NCBI GenBank assembly: GCA_036833455.1
Contig: DAITPU010000001.1
Coordinates: 173,016-237,015 of the forward strand
Source: GW2011-AR1 sp937982425
GTDB lineage: Archaea; Nanobdellota; Nanobdellia; Pacearchaeales; GW2011-AR1
Length of the DNA: 64,000 bases
Reading direction: 5' to 3'
Of the stretch, positions 41,815 to 50,127 are shown piece by piece. The position numbers were made by a program, and so were the translations under genes. The notes beneath the pieces are model-generated. The model was not told the origin of the DNA. It made no database searches and saw only the letters and a list, made by a program, of their open reading frames with translations. Every line of letters begins with the position of its first letter. Positions within the stretch are counted from its first letter, which is position 1.

Positions 41815-44103
41815 TTAGATCCTTCTTAATCTTAATTCTTCATTTAACCATTTTTGCCATTCTGGAAAAACTCTTTCTTTCAAAGGCAACCCTATTTCTT
41901 TAATAACTGAATCTGAAATTTCATGGAATTTGTGAGTTGAAAGTGCGTTAAATTCTGCTTCGAGCAAATCTTTCATTCCGCTAGCTCTTGCGACTTCTAC
42001 TAATCTTTCCTTAATTTTTGAACGAAGTAAAATATTATCATAAACCGCTTCCCAATTTCCTGCCCATCCTTTAACTTTAGAAGCAATATCCTTAATTGTT
42101 TCGGAATCTCCATTTATTAAAGCATCACTAACTTCCAACTCATCTTTTTCAACATTATATAACATTAAATCTTTGAACCCCCCTTCTAGCAAAGGATCCG
42201 ATGTCCAATGTTTTCTAACTTCCGTTATTTGCAAAAGTCTTCTCCAAGAATTAAGACCATCAGCTGATTTAATTGGGTTTGCTATTGCAATTATATCTGT
42301 TGCTTTAAAAGACGTTGCTGGAACTCCTATATCATTTACAACTCGATCAAAAACCCCATAAGGGCTTGCACCGTGAATTGTTCCTGCTACAACATTTGCG
42401 AGAGCCCCAACTCTCATAGCTTCATAAAGAGCTTTAGCCTCAGTACTTCTAACTTCTCCAACTATCAAAGAACTATCTCCTAACCTTAAACTTGTCCTTA
42501 TTCCTTCCTCCGCACTAACTTCCGAAGTCGTTTTTAATAAAGCTGAACGAACCTTCATTCTTAATATATTAAAGTTAAGTCTTCTCAAAGCTTCAACTGG
42601 AAGTTCTAAAGAATCCTCTATTGTAATTATCCTAGATTTAGGATTTATCTCCAACATTAAACTTCCCAAAAGAGAAGTTTTCCCTGAAGAACGTGTTCCG
42701 GCTATTAACAATGTTCTTGCCCCGTCAATTAAAAAACTAAATAATCCTGCTGCCATGGGGTTTATCATTCTATTGTCTATAAATAAAGGTAAAGTCCAGG
42801 GAGATTCTCTATGCCTTCTTATTGAATAAGCTAATCCATCTGGACTCAAAGGCCCTTGAACAATAGCAATTCTTGCTCTTAATTGTCCTATTTCTAATTG
42901 TGTATCTAAAATCGGATTGGATTCGTCTAAAGGACGCCCTGAAATCATCCTAAATTTTGCGGCCCAAGAATCTGCATCTTCTTTACTAGGAAGTATATTT
43001 GTCAAACACTCATCATAATCTTGATGCCTAATATAAATAGGAACTTGAGAAATGGGTGCATTCAAAGAAATGTCTTGAATAAATTTATCCTGAAGTAAAA
43101 CTTCAACTAATCCAAATCCAATAGTATGTCTAACCAAAATTGTCGCAAGTTTATTTAAATTTCCAAAATCAATTTTAAAATTTTTCGTCGTAGCTAAATC
43201 TCTAATCAAATCTTTGGATATATTAAAAAAAACTTGTCTTGTTCTCTCTGTATCTGTAAACTCCTCTGCCTTGGGCTGATGCTCGATTAAGACACTTCTT
43301 GCTAAATTAAGTAAATTATTTTCCTCTTCACTTAAATTACTTTCAGGAGGATTTAAATGATAAAATAATTTGGATTCATTTTTACTTTTCAAGATATAGA
43401 CTACACTCTTATCATATTCATTTAAAAAAATTTCATATTGGTCAACTATTTCGGAGAAAGAAGGAAAATCACTAACCAAACGTGTAAAAGTAAAGTTAGG
43501 AATTGTGTCTGCCTTAAATAAATGAGAGTAAATCCCCCTATCTCCTTTCTTGTAATTATCTAAAAAGGATTTTGATTCAGAAATAATTTTTGTTTTATTT
43601 AAAAGAGAATACATTTTTTCCAATAAAAAAAGATAATTTTTTTCGTCTAAAAGAGAAGACCCCTCTAATTTTTCTAACAATATTTTAGAAGTAATTATTA
43701 TTTTTTTTATTTCAAAATATGCTTGTAAAGGATCTCTCTTTAATTGGTATAAAAAATTAAACAATTCGTTATATCTTTTTGAAAAATTTACTTCAGAAAT
43801 TTTTGCTAATTTTTCCGGAGAAAGAATTTTTTCTTGCTTTAATAAATAAACATATAAAGAAGCTATTTCTAAAAGAAGACTAGTTTCATTAAAATCGTAA
43901 TTATAACTTTTATCTTGAACAAAAACTATTCTTGAAACTTGAGAATTTTCAATTAAAGCATCAATCGTTCTTTCCATTACTTCTGGGGATTCGGCCAAAT
44001 TGGGAAAAAACGGAGCTCCAGAGTAATTAAAATAAATAACATCTTCTCCTCCCTCTCTTTGTACAAGATAAGAATATAACTTAGCTCCTTTTTCAAACTG
44101 CAT
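41815..44103 (-). CDS. type IV pilus/secretion ATPase (TadA/VirB11-like, archaeal)
   Basis: 762 residues. It powers assembly by hexameric ATP hydrolysis at the cytoplasmic face. A long N-terminal half (about 1-330) contains helical regulatory segments. The core follows: SLNAPISQVPIYIRH, Walker A AGTRSSGKTS (468-477), Asp box ITIEDSLELP, Walker B SLIVGEVRSTEA, and His box GTIHGASPYGVFDRV. A TATA-like box (gtttatatta, about 44132-44141) lies about 30 nt upstream. It is the first gene of the minus-strand pilus locus and is divergent from the coiled-coil gene at 44190. Confidence 0.93.
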   Translation of the reverse strand: MQFEKGAKLYSYLVQREGGEDVIYFNYSGAPFFPNLAESPEVMERTIDALIENSQVSRIVFVQDKSYNYDFNETSLLLEIASLYVYLLKQEKILSPEKLAKISEVNFSKRYNELFNFLYQLKRDPLQAYFEIKKIIITSKILLEKLEGSSLLDEKNYLFLLEKMYSLLNKTKIISESKSFLDNYKKGDRGIYSHLFKADTIPNFTFTRLVSDFPSFSEIVDQYEIFLNEYDKSVVYILKSKNESKLFYHLNPPESNLSEEENNLLNLARSVLIEHQPKAEEFTDTERTRQVFFNISKDLIRDLATTKNFKIDFGNLNKLATILVRHTIGFGLVEVLLQDKFIQDISLNAPISQVPIYIRHQDYDECLTNILPSKEDADSWAAKFRMISGRPLDESNPILDTQLEIGQLRARIAIVQGPLSPDGLAYSIRRHRESPWTLPLFIDNRMINPMAAGLFSFLIDGARTLLIAGTRSSGKTSLLGSLMLEINPKSRIITIEDSLELPVEALRRLNFNILRMKVRSALLKTTSEVSAEEGIRTSLRLGDSSLIVGEVRSTEAKALYEAMRVGALANVVAGTIHGASPYGVFDRVVNDIGVPATSFKATDIIAIANPIKSADGLNSWRRLLQITEVRKHWTSDPLLEGGFKDLMLYNVEKDELEVSDALINGDSETIKDIASKVKGWAGNWEAVYDNILLRSKIKERLVEVARASGMKDLLEAEFNALSTHKFHEISDSVIKEIGLPLKERVFPEWQKWLNEELRLRRI

Positions 44104-44189
44104 TTTAATCCAAAAAAAAGAATGAAATCCAGTTTATATTAATTATCATCTCACAAAACAAATTTAAACTGCATTTTCTTTTTAAAAAT

Positions 44190-44534
44190 ATGAAATCTAA
44201 AGAAATAGAAATGAATATCCCCCAAAATCCTCTTCCTTCAATAAAAAATTTAGAAGAGAAACAAAAAATTCTAAAGGATAGACTTCTTTTAATAGGAGAG
44301 AATTTAATTCATTTTAGAGAGAAAACCGAAGAAGAAATGATTTTTTTAAAGAAAGAGTTAGAGAAATTAAAAGACGGGTTTGAAAAAATAAAAAATTTTA
44401 TGGAAAATCTTTCTGGAGAAATTTCAGAATTTGCAAGAAAAGAAGATTTAGAAATACTAAAAAAACAAGCAAAAATGTTTCAACCCTTAGAATTTGTAAA
44501 AAAATCAGACTTAGAAAAATTAAAAAAGAAGTAA
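44190..44534 (+). CDS. coiled-coil protein divergent from the pilus ATPase
   Basis: 114 residues, almost entirely helical with heptads (KNLEEKQKILKDRL, KKELEKLKDGFEKIKNFM). It begins 86 nt from the ATPase gene, divergently, and is followed by another coiled-coil gene. Small coiled-coil proteins of this size accompany archaellum/pilus motors (ArlC/D/E-like), so an accessory role is possible. No direct family match seen. Confidence 0.6.
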   Translation: MKSKEIEMNIPQNPLPSIKNLEEKQKILKDRLLLIGENLIHFREKTEEEMIFLKKELEKLKDGFEKIKNFMENLSGEISEFARKEDLEILKKQAKMFQPLEFVKKSDLEKLKKK

Positions 44535-44548
44535 AATAATCCTAAATT

Positions 44549-45208
44549 ATGGGTGCCCTTGAAAAATTAGTTCAATACAAAAAAGAGGGAAAAACAGAGA
44601 ATGAAACAATTTCTTTATTAAAGGAAGAAGGTTTCAATCCTGGAGCAATAATGGAGGCATTAACTCAAATAAGAATAAAAGAGGCAGTAGGAAAAGAAAA
44701 TATGGATAATAAAGAAGAAATGCAACCTTCGATAATGGAATCTTCTCCGGAAGAGTACCAAAACCAAGGCTATCAAGAAGAGAATAGAAATCAGCAAAAA
44801 GGTTACTTTCCTCCCGAAAATTCTGCAGAATATTACTCTCCTCAACAACCGTTTCAAGGACAGAACTATTCTGAAGACCAATATTACGAAGAAGCGTATT
44901 CCCCTCAACAAACAAATTTCCAAGATACAGACACTTTAATAGAAATTGCTGAGCAAGTTTTTTCAGAAAAAATAAAAGACATTTCAAATAAAATTAAAGA
45001 ATTTAAAGAATTTAAAACGATTTATCAGGAAAAAATAGAAGATATAAATGAAAGATTAAAAAGAATGGAAAAAATGTTTGATAAAATGCAAATTTCTATT
45101 TTAGACAAAGTTGGTTCTTTTGGAAAAGAAATAACTGGTTTAAGAAAAGAAGTAGAAATGGTTGAAGATAGTTTTTCTAAGATGCATTCTTCTTCCAAGA
45201 AAAAATAA
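44549..45208 (+). CDS. protein with N-terminal UBA-like helix bundle, Gln/Pro/Tyr-rich linker and C-terminal coiled coil
   Basis: 219 residues. The first 45 residues (MGALEKLVQYKKEGKTENET, FNPGAIMEAL) look like a three-helix UBA-type unit. Residues about 55-125 are Gln/Tyr/Pro/Glu-rich and likely disordered. Residues 130-219 form a coiled coil with EKIEDINERLKRMEKM. It lies 14 nt after the previous coiled-coil gene. Together they may couple the pilus motor to other proteins; this is inference only. Confidence 0.65.
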   Translation: MGALEKLVQYKKEGKTENETISLLKEEGFNPGAIMEALTQIRIKEAVGKENMDNKEEMQPSIMESSPEEYQNQGYQEENRNQQKGYFPPENSAEYYSPQQPFQGQNYSEDQYYEEAYSPQQTNFQDTDTLIEIAEQVFSEKIKDISNKIKEFKEFKTIYQEKIEDINERLKRMEKMFDKMQISILDKVGSFGKEITGLRKEVEMVEDSFSKMHSSSKKK

Positions 45209-45209
45209 A

Positions 45210-45812
45210 TTATATTCTCCTCTTTGCCATATGGCCTAGAAGACTATCTTTATCTTTACTGCCTCCAAAAGCAATGGCTAAAATTGCTCCAATTAAAAGA
45301 GCAAAAACCAAAATTGAACCTAGATTTCTTTCGAGAAAATATCCTATTTGCCATCCCGAACCAAAAACAGCCCAACCAAAAGACCCAGCAAGACTTTGGT
45401 ACACTATTGCAATTATTCCTAAAACAATAAAAAAACCAAAAATTTTAATTGCTGCGGTTGGAGAACCATCCTCGTTTTTAAACTTAAAAAATAATCCCAT
45501 TAAAACTAAACCTGCTAAAATTATAGATAACATAACGCCCATTCTAGGAAATAACTCCGCAAAAAAATAAGAAACAAAACCAAATTGCAAAGCCATAAAT
45601 CCTACTGAAATAGAAAGAATAACATTTATTCCTTTACTGTTTTGCCCAAAAAGATTTATGTTATTTAAAATTCCGTACGTCAAAGCAAAAATCATTAAAA
45701 AAGGTAAAACAAAACTAAAAAAACCTGTTTGTTCCAATTGGAAAAAAAGATTCCCCATTGCTCCTCCTTGATTAGTAGGAAGATAAACAAAATTTATCAC
45801 ACTCTCAAACAT
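45210..45812 (-). CDS. multi-pass membrane protein, paralogue of 45858-46367
   Basis: 200 residues with about five helices. FVLPFLMIFALTYGILNNIN, GINVILSISVGFMAL, FGSGWQIGYFLE and a closing hydrophobic helix occur in the same order as in 45858-46367. The family is unknown to me. The two tandem copies, followed by a pilus locus, suggest subunits of one membrane complex, perhaps a heterodimer. No TATA-like box is clear. Confidence 0.68.
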   Translation of the reverse strand: MFESVINFVYLPTNQGGAMGNLFFQLEQTGFFSFVLPFLMIFALTYGILNNINLFGQNSKGINVILSISVGFMALQFGFVSYFFAELFPRMGVMLSIILAGLVLMGLFFKFKNEDGSPTAAIKIFGFFIVLGIIAIVYQSLAGSFGWAVFGSGWQIGYFLERNLGSILVFALLIGAILAIAFGGSKDKDSLLGHMAKRRI

Positions 45813-45857
45813 GTTAAATTAAAATAAAAGAGCTTTATATAAATTTCTGTTTAAGAA

Positions 45858-46367
45858 TTATTTTGTAGCCCCTTTAGCTTTTAGAGCAATAGCGATTGCT
45901 CCTGCAATAAACGCTACAATCAAAGCATTTGTCCAAAAGCTTCCGCTCCAAGAAGAACCAAACAAGAACATCATAAATCTTTCAGCTCCATTTATAAAAG
46001 GAGTTAAAATTCCTGCAGCCCAAATAACTGCGAAAAATATTGCTATAAACAAAATAACTGCGTAAAAGGATTTCCATTTACCTCCCGGAGTTGGTTTTTC
46101 TCCAGTAATAAATCCCCACATCATAAGTCCAACAAAGATAATTACAAGCCCCACGCTCATAAAGAGAATAAGATTTGTAGCCATTAGCTTAGGAAAAATA
46201 GCTGCAACAAAGATAAGTGCAACAACCAAAGAAACAAGCGCATTTGTTGTTTTAACGTCATCTCCTAAAATCTTAGTCTTTTCTAAAATAGCAAAAACTA
46301 AAAAGAAGAGTAATAAAAAAGGATACAGAAAATCTGTCATTAATGGTGCTTGTAATATTGTAGCCAT
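45858..46367 (-). CDS. multi-pass membrane protein, paralogue of 45210-45812
   Basis: 169 residues from ATG 46367 (an upstream TTG at 46373 is in frame but unlikely). It parallels the downstream gene: FLYPFLLLFFLVFAILEKTK, NALVSLVVALIFVAAIFPKL, FGSSWSGSFW, and a final helix with Lys. About five helices, no soluble domain. Tandem duplication is the simplest explanation. Function unknown. Confidence 0.68.
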   Translation of the reverse strand: MATILQAPLMTDFLYPFLLLFFLVFAILEKTKILGDDVKTTNALVSLVVALIFVAAIFPKLMATNLILFMSVGLVIIFVGLMMWGFITGEKPTPGGKWKSFYAVILFIAIFFAVIWAAGILTPFINGAERFMMFLFGSSWSGSFWTNALIVAFIAGAIAIALKAKGATK

Positions 46368-46506
46368 AAACAATTATAATTTATTTAGTTTAAATAAATT
46401 ACTATTCTTAATTTATCAAAAGACTGAATCAGTATAATTGAATTTAAAACAACTCAAAAGTTAATGCTTCCCTTGTTATTAAATCTAAATAGAAAAAACC
46501 TTAAAA

Positions 46507-46782
46507 CTACATTAAATCAGCTTCGCCTTCCATAGAAATATCTCTGTTCGGAAGAGCAGCTCGATTTATGATAAAAACATCACTTATAGCCCTAACAAAT
46601 TGGTGTGGAACAACAACTCCTCTCGCTCCACCTAAAACTGAAGACAAATGGCCTGCAACCTTTATTCTCCATCCGTCAATCTTATTTTCATATAAATTAA
46701 CTTCTTCTATTTCTCCAAATAAGTCTCCTCCATCTGTATAAACCTTTTTACCCAGAACATCGTTAATCTTTTCAACTCTCAT
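46507..46782 (-). CDS. PRC-barrel domain protein
   Basis: 91 residues. The PRC-barrel is recognisable: VLGKKVYTDGGDLFGEIEEV, then ENKIDGWRIKVA, then GVVVPHQFVRAISDVFII. In archaea small PRC-barrel proteins occur widely; they are thought to act in RNA processing or cell division (as in CdvA). No neighbours give a lead. Full length for the single-domain form. Confidence 0.82.
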   Translation of the reverse strand: MRVEKINDVLGKKVYTDGGDLFGEIEEVNLYENKIDGWRIKVAGHLSSVLGGARGVVVPHQFVRAISDVFIINRAALPNRDISMEGEADLM

Positions 46783-46883
46783 AATAAAACATAATTAAAT
46801 TTTATTTAAATAGTTTTCCATACTAAAAAGGATATTTTTAACCAAAACCGCCTGTCTAAAATAATCAACTTTATAAAAAAGAG

Positions 46884-47525
46884 ATGTCTTTTAACTTGAT
46901 GATAAACAAGAAAGAAATTATCTCTATCTTAACTGCTACTTTGGTTTTAGGAGTAACTATCTCTCTTGTTGAAAGCTGGAACATTTTTCTCATAACCTCT
47001 GCTTTCATATTCGTAGCAATATTTGTTAATCTTTTAGGTAAAAAAGTATCTTCCTACTATTTAGATACAGAAACAGAAGTTTCTCTTTGGGAATTTAAAA
47101 GATATGGATATAAAAAACACTACCACTTTTCTAAACCCTTGCTTGCAGGAATCTTTGTTCCTCTGTTAGTTAAATTTTTTAGTGTTGGGCTATTGAATTG
47201 GATGGCTTGTCTAACTTTTGAAGTAAAAGGCAAAATCTATCGTGCAGCCAGAAGGCACGGAATATATTCTTTCTCAGAGGTTACTGAAAGAGAAATAGGG
47301 TTAATTGCTATTTTTGGTATTTTATTCAATCTTTTGTTTGCTCTCATAGGATATCTATTAGGCGTTCCTCTATTAGCAAAGCTTAATTTAGTTTACGCTT
47401 TTTATAACGTGATTCCTATTTCAAACTTAGATGGATCAAAAATATTTTTTGGAATGAAAAATGTTTGGGTTTTCTTAGCAACTTTAGTTTCATTACTAAC
47501 TCTTGCTTCAATATTCATTGCTTAA
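46884..47525 (+). CDS. M50 (site-2 protease)-like membrane protein without HExxH
   Basis: 213 residues, about six membrane segments. The C-terminal motif NVIPISNLDGSKIFFG corresponds to the S2P N-P-x-x-D-G site (here N-V-I-P-...LDGSK). The first expected motif HExxH is not present: the matching helix reads IFVNLLGKKVSSYYL. A zinc site is therefore incomplete, so a proteolytic role is unlikely. A TATA-like box (ttataaaa, about 46871-46878) suggests that transcription starts near 46899, where an internal ATG (MINKKEII) lies, so that could be the true start. Function unknown. Confidence 0.7.
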   Translation: MSFNLMINKKEIISILTATLVLGVTISLVESWNIFLITSAFIFVAIFVNLLGKKVSSYYLDTETEVSLWEFKRYGYKKHYHFSKPLLAGIFVPLLVKFFSVGLLNWMACLTFEVKGKIYRAARRHGIYSFSEVTEREIGLIAIFGILFNLLFALIGYLLGVPLLAKLNLVYAFYNVIPISNLDGSKIFFGMKNVWVFLATLVSLLTLASIFIA

Positions 47526-47533
47526 AAAACTTA

Positions 47534-49300
47534 TTAAGGATTGAACTGCCCAAAAGAAACTCTGACGTTTGCCCAATAATTTCCTTTTTTATCTTTCCCG
47601 TAATCAATTACTTCATAATTCTTAATAAAAGAACCAGATGCAATTCTCCCCTTATTTGAAAATACTTGTCCTGATTGAAAATTTCCTCCCTGGTTTTCTT
47701 CAAAATAACCAGAAGTAATCATTGAGTCTATTCTTGATTGTTTTAAGGAACTGGCATAGCAAAGAGCATCAAAAATAGCTTCCTCTAAACTATTCTTACT
47801 TCCTCCAGTTGAGGATTCTATTAAATCTTCTTTTTTTAAGGAGGGGCTTATCAACGAACTTTCCAATTGATAAATTTCCTGCATATATTGAAAATCGTCT
47901 TGCACAAATGAAATTCCTGATTGTTTACCTTCTTGACTAACACGCATCATTTCGTCATAAGTCTCAAAAAAACTTCCTGTCCTGATTAATAAATTCCCTC
48001 CTTCTAATGGAACTGAAATTCCTTCTTTAATATAAGATTCCTCAAAAAGATACTCAATTCGCTCTTCTCCTTCTTCTATATCAGTAAAACTTGAAACTTC
48101 TGATTTGTATAACAAAGCTTCTTCACTAGAAGGAACAGGATTAAAAATTCCTCCTACCAAAACCCCCTCTTGAATTACGTTTTTTCCTCCTTTTAAATAA
48201 GCTTGATTAAATTCAACCCCTTTAACATTAAAACTACCCTTAAAATCAACAGATAAATCTTTTAAATCTCCATAATAAAAAAGCCCTTCTTCATTTACTA
48301 AAATTTCCTCATTATTTTTCCCCTTAAAAGTTAAAGAGCCATTTTGATTAAAAATTCCCGCGGCAATTGAATCTACATTCTCGTCTTCCAATTGAAAAAT
48401 CAATCTCCCCTTTCCCCCTGAAAATTCATATTGATAATCTCCTGAATTTTTTCTAAGTTCAGAAACGCAATTTGGAGAGACACATTTTTTATTAAAAAGA
48501 TATTCTATTTCTTCCTCTGAAACAAATAAAGATCTAGAAATTTGGCCATTTTCATATCTGGAAAAAAAACTTTCTTGTCCTAAAATTCTTGTTCCATCAT
48601 TTAAAATCTTTTGGGATCCCTTAACAGAAGAAAAAAGATCTCCATCAATTTTTTCAAAAAAAGATCCATTAATCAAAATAGAATTTTCTGAGACGTGAAT
48701 TAAACAAGTAGAATTGGGCATAGAAAAAAAAGAGTTATTTCCTTTTAATATACTTGAATTAAAAAAAGAAAAAGAGGAATTTTTACAGGAATCTAAATTT
48801 ATTCTTCCCTCTTTTAATAAAAAACCCTCTTTATCTTTAATCATCCTCCCCCCATAAATTTGAGATCCATCTTGAAGGATTAAATGGCCATATTTATTTA
48901 CTTTAGAGCCCCTATTATCTTCTAAATCGAAAGTCACCCCTTCTCCCACTACTCCTTTTAAAAAAACAATACTTTTGCCATCTTCAATAACTATTGAATT
49001 TATTTTTGCTCCCTCAAAAAGAATTCCTTGATTTTCAAACCAATATTTTCGAATCGAATCATAATCATTTAAAAAAGAAATGTTTTTAGAAGCTCGTAAG
49101 GAAACTTCTTTAAGAACATCCTCTCTATTCATAAGAGTTAATTTTTCATCCAGAAGTAGAACTTGTAAAAAAAGATCATTATTTAATTTAGATAGGTTAT
49201 ATTCTCCCTGAACTATTAAAGATTCTATTTCTTGGGGGGATTCAGCTAAAACTGGATTTAAAAATAAACAAAAAATTAGGATAAAAAGTAAAATTCTCAT
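47534..49300 (-). CDS. secreted surface protein of cassette C
   Basis: 588 residues. N-terminal Sec-type signal peptide (MRILLFILIFCLFLNPVLAES). The body is mostly Gly/Asn/Ser-rich beta, with repeats such as GKNNEEILVNEEGLFYYG and ILKGNNSFFS, fitting a beta-helix or solenoid. Part resembles the start of 1-598. It overlaps the first gene of the cassette by 4 nt (ATGA). No catalytic domain recognised. It is a paralogue or analogue of the giant protein at 2549-9556 in gene position only. Confidence 0.78.
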   Translation of the reverse strand: MRILLFILIFCLFLNPVLAESPQEIESLIVQGEYNLSKLNNDLFLQVLLLDEKLTLMNREDVLKEVSLRASKNISFLNDYDSIRKYWFENQGILFEGAKINSIVIEDGKSIVFLKGVVGEGVTFDLEDNRGSKVNKYGHLILQDGSQIYGGRMIKDKEGFLLKEGRINLDSCKNSSFSFFNSSILKGNNSFFSMPNSTCLIHVSENSILINGSFFEKIDGDLFSSVKGSQKILNDGTRILGQESFFSRYENGQISRSLFVSEEEIEYLFNKKCVSPNCVSELRKNSGDYQYEFSGGKGRLIFQLEDENVDSIAAGIFNQNGSLTFKGKNNEEILVNEEGLFYYGDLKDLSVDFKGSFNVKGVEFNQAYLKGGKNVIQEGVLVGGIFNPVPSSEEALLYKSEVSSFTDIEEGEERIEYLFEESYIKEGISVPLEGGNLLIRTGSFFETYDEMMRVSQEGKQSGISFVQDDFQYMQEIYQLESSLISPSLKKEDLIESSTGGSKNSLEEAIFDALCYASSLKQSRIDSMITSGYFEENQGGNFQSGQVFSNKGRIASGSFIKNYEVIDYGKDKKGNYWANVRVSFGQFNP

Positions 49301-50052
49301 TCTTCTTCCTCCATTTTTAAAGCAAAAGAATATGCTAAAGGTATTTCTCCTTGGGTGTCCGAAGAGAATATTAACGTCAAAATAAGATCCTTTTCCCCTA
49401 AGGGGGTTATTTCATAAGTAAAATCCCTTTCAAATGCCAAATTAGTCAAATAACTTAATGAAAAAAAAGAGGGATTTTTTTCTTGGATTTTAATAAATTC
49501 TTCAACTAGTTTATACTTTGAATATAAATCAAAATCATAGTTTAAAGAAAAATCTTTAAATTTAACTTTTGATTCTCCCTTGAAAACAATTAAAGGATAA
49601 CTTAAATCAATTAAAATTTTATCTTCCAAAATTTCAAATTCGGAAAAAGGTTTTCCAGAATCTATCTTATATCCTTGATTTTCAAAATTGGAAAAATCTA
49701 AGCAGTTTTCAATATTCTCTTCCAAATAAGATGAAAGTTCTTCCTCAATAATTTCTAGAGAAGGCATTTTAGAAACTTCATCAAAATAAACAGGAAATTT
49801 GGCATTTTTATAGATAAGGAAATCTTTATTTAAATTATAAAATCCCCCATGAAAAAAATTAAAATAAATTGCTTCTTTTGTCGTCTTTTCTAAGCATTCT
49901 TCAACAAAATTATTTATTTCTGGTAAATCGACATTATTACTGCTTTTAAGAGTGACTCCTTCCCTAAAAACAAAAAAACCAACGGATAGAACAACTAATA
50001 ACAGAGATATAATTATAAAAATTGTAACTTGCCCAAATTTATTATTCTTCAT
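49297..50052 (-). CDS. KxGQ-IFII membrane-anchored surface protein, cassette C first gene
   Basis: 251 residues: MKNNKFGQVTIFIIISLLL, then an external domain with ECLEK, GGFYN, FPVYF, SYLEENIENC. It parallels 588-1337 nearly end to end (249 residues), including the later FLFEQEKNPSF/FIKIQEKNPSF match. A TATA-like box (aatttatatag, about 50072-50082) lies 25 nt upstream. The KFGQ site is a class III-like processing site. Likely anchors or exports the overlapping secreted partner. Confidence 0.8.
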   Translation of the reverse strand: MKNNKFGQVTIFIIISLLLVVLSVGFFVFREGVTLKSSNNVDLPEINNFVEECLEKTTKEAIYFNFFHGGFYNLNKDFLIYKNAKFPVYFDEVSKMPSLEIIEEELSSYLEENIENCLDFSNFENQGYKIDSGKPFSEFEILEDKILIDLSYPLIVFKGESKVKFKDFSLNYDFDLYSKYKLVEEFIKIQEKNPSFFSLSYLTNLAFERDFTYEITPLGEKDLILTLIFSSDTQGEIPLAYSFALKMEEEE

Positions 50053-50127
50053 TAAAAATAAATGAGAAAAGAATTTATATAGTTTATGCGACTATTATCC
50101 TAACTATAAAGAAAACTTCTTACAAAA

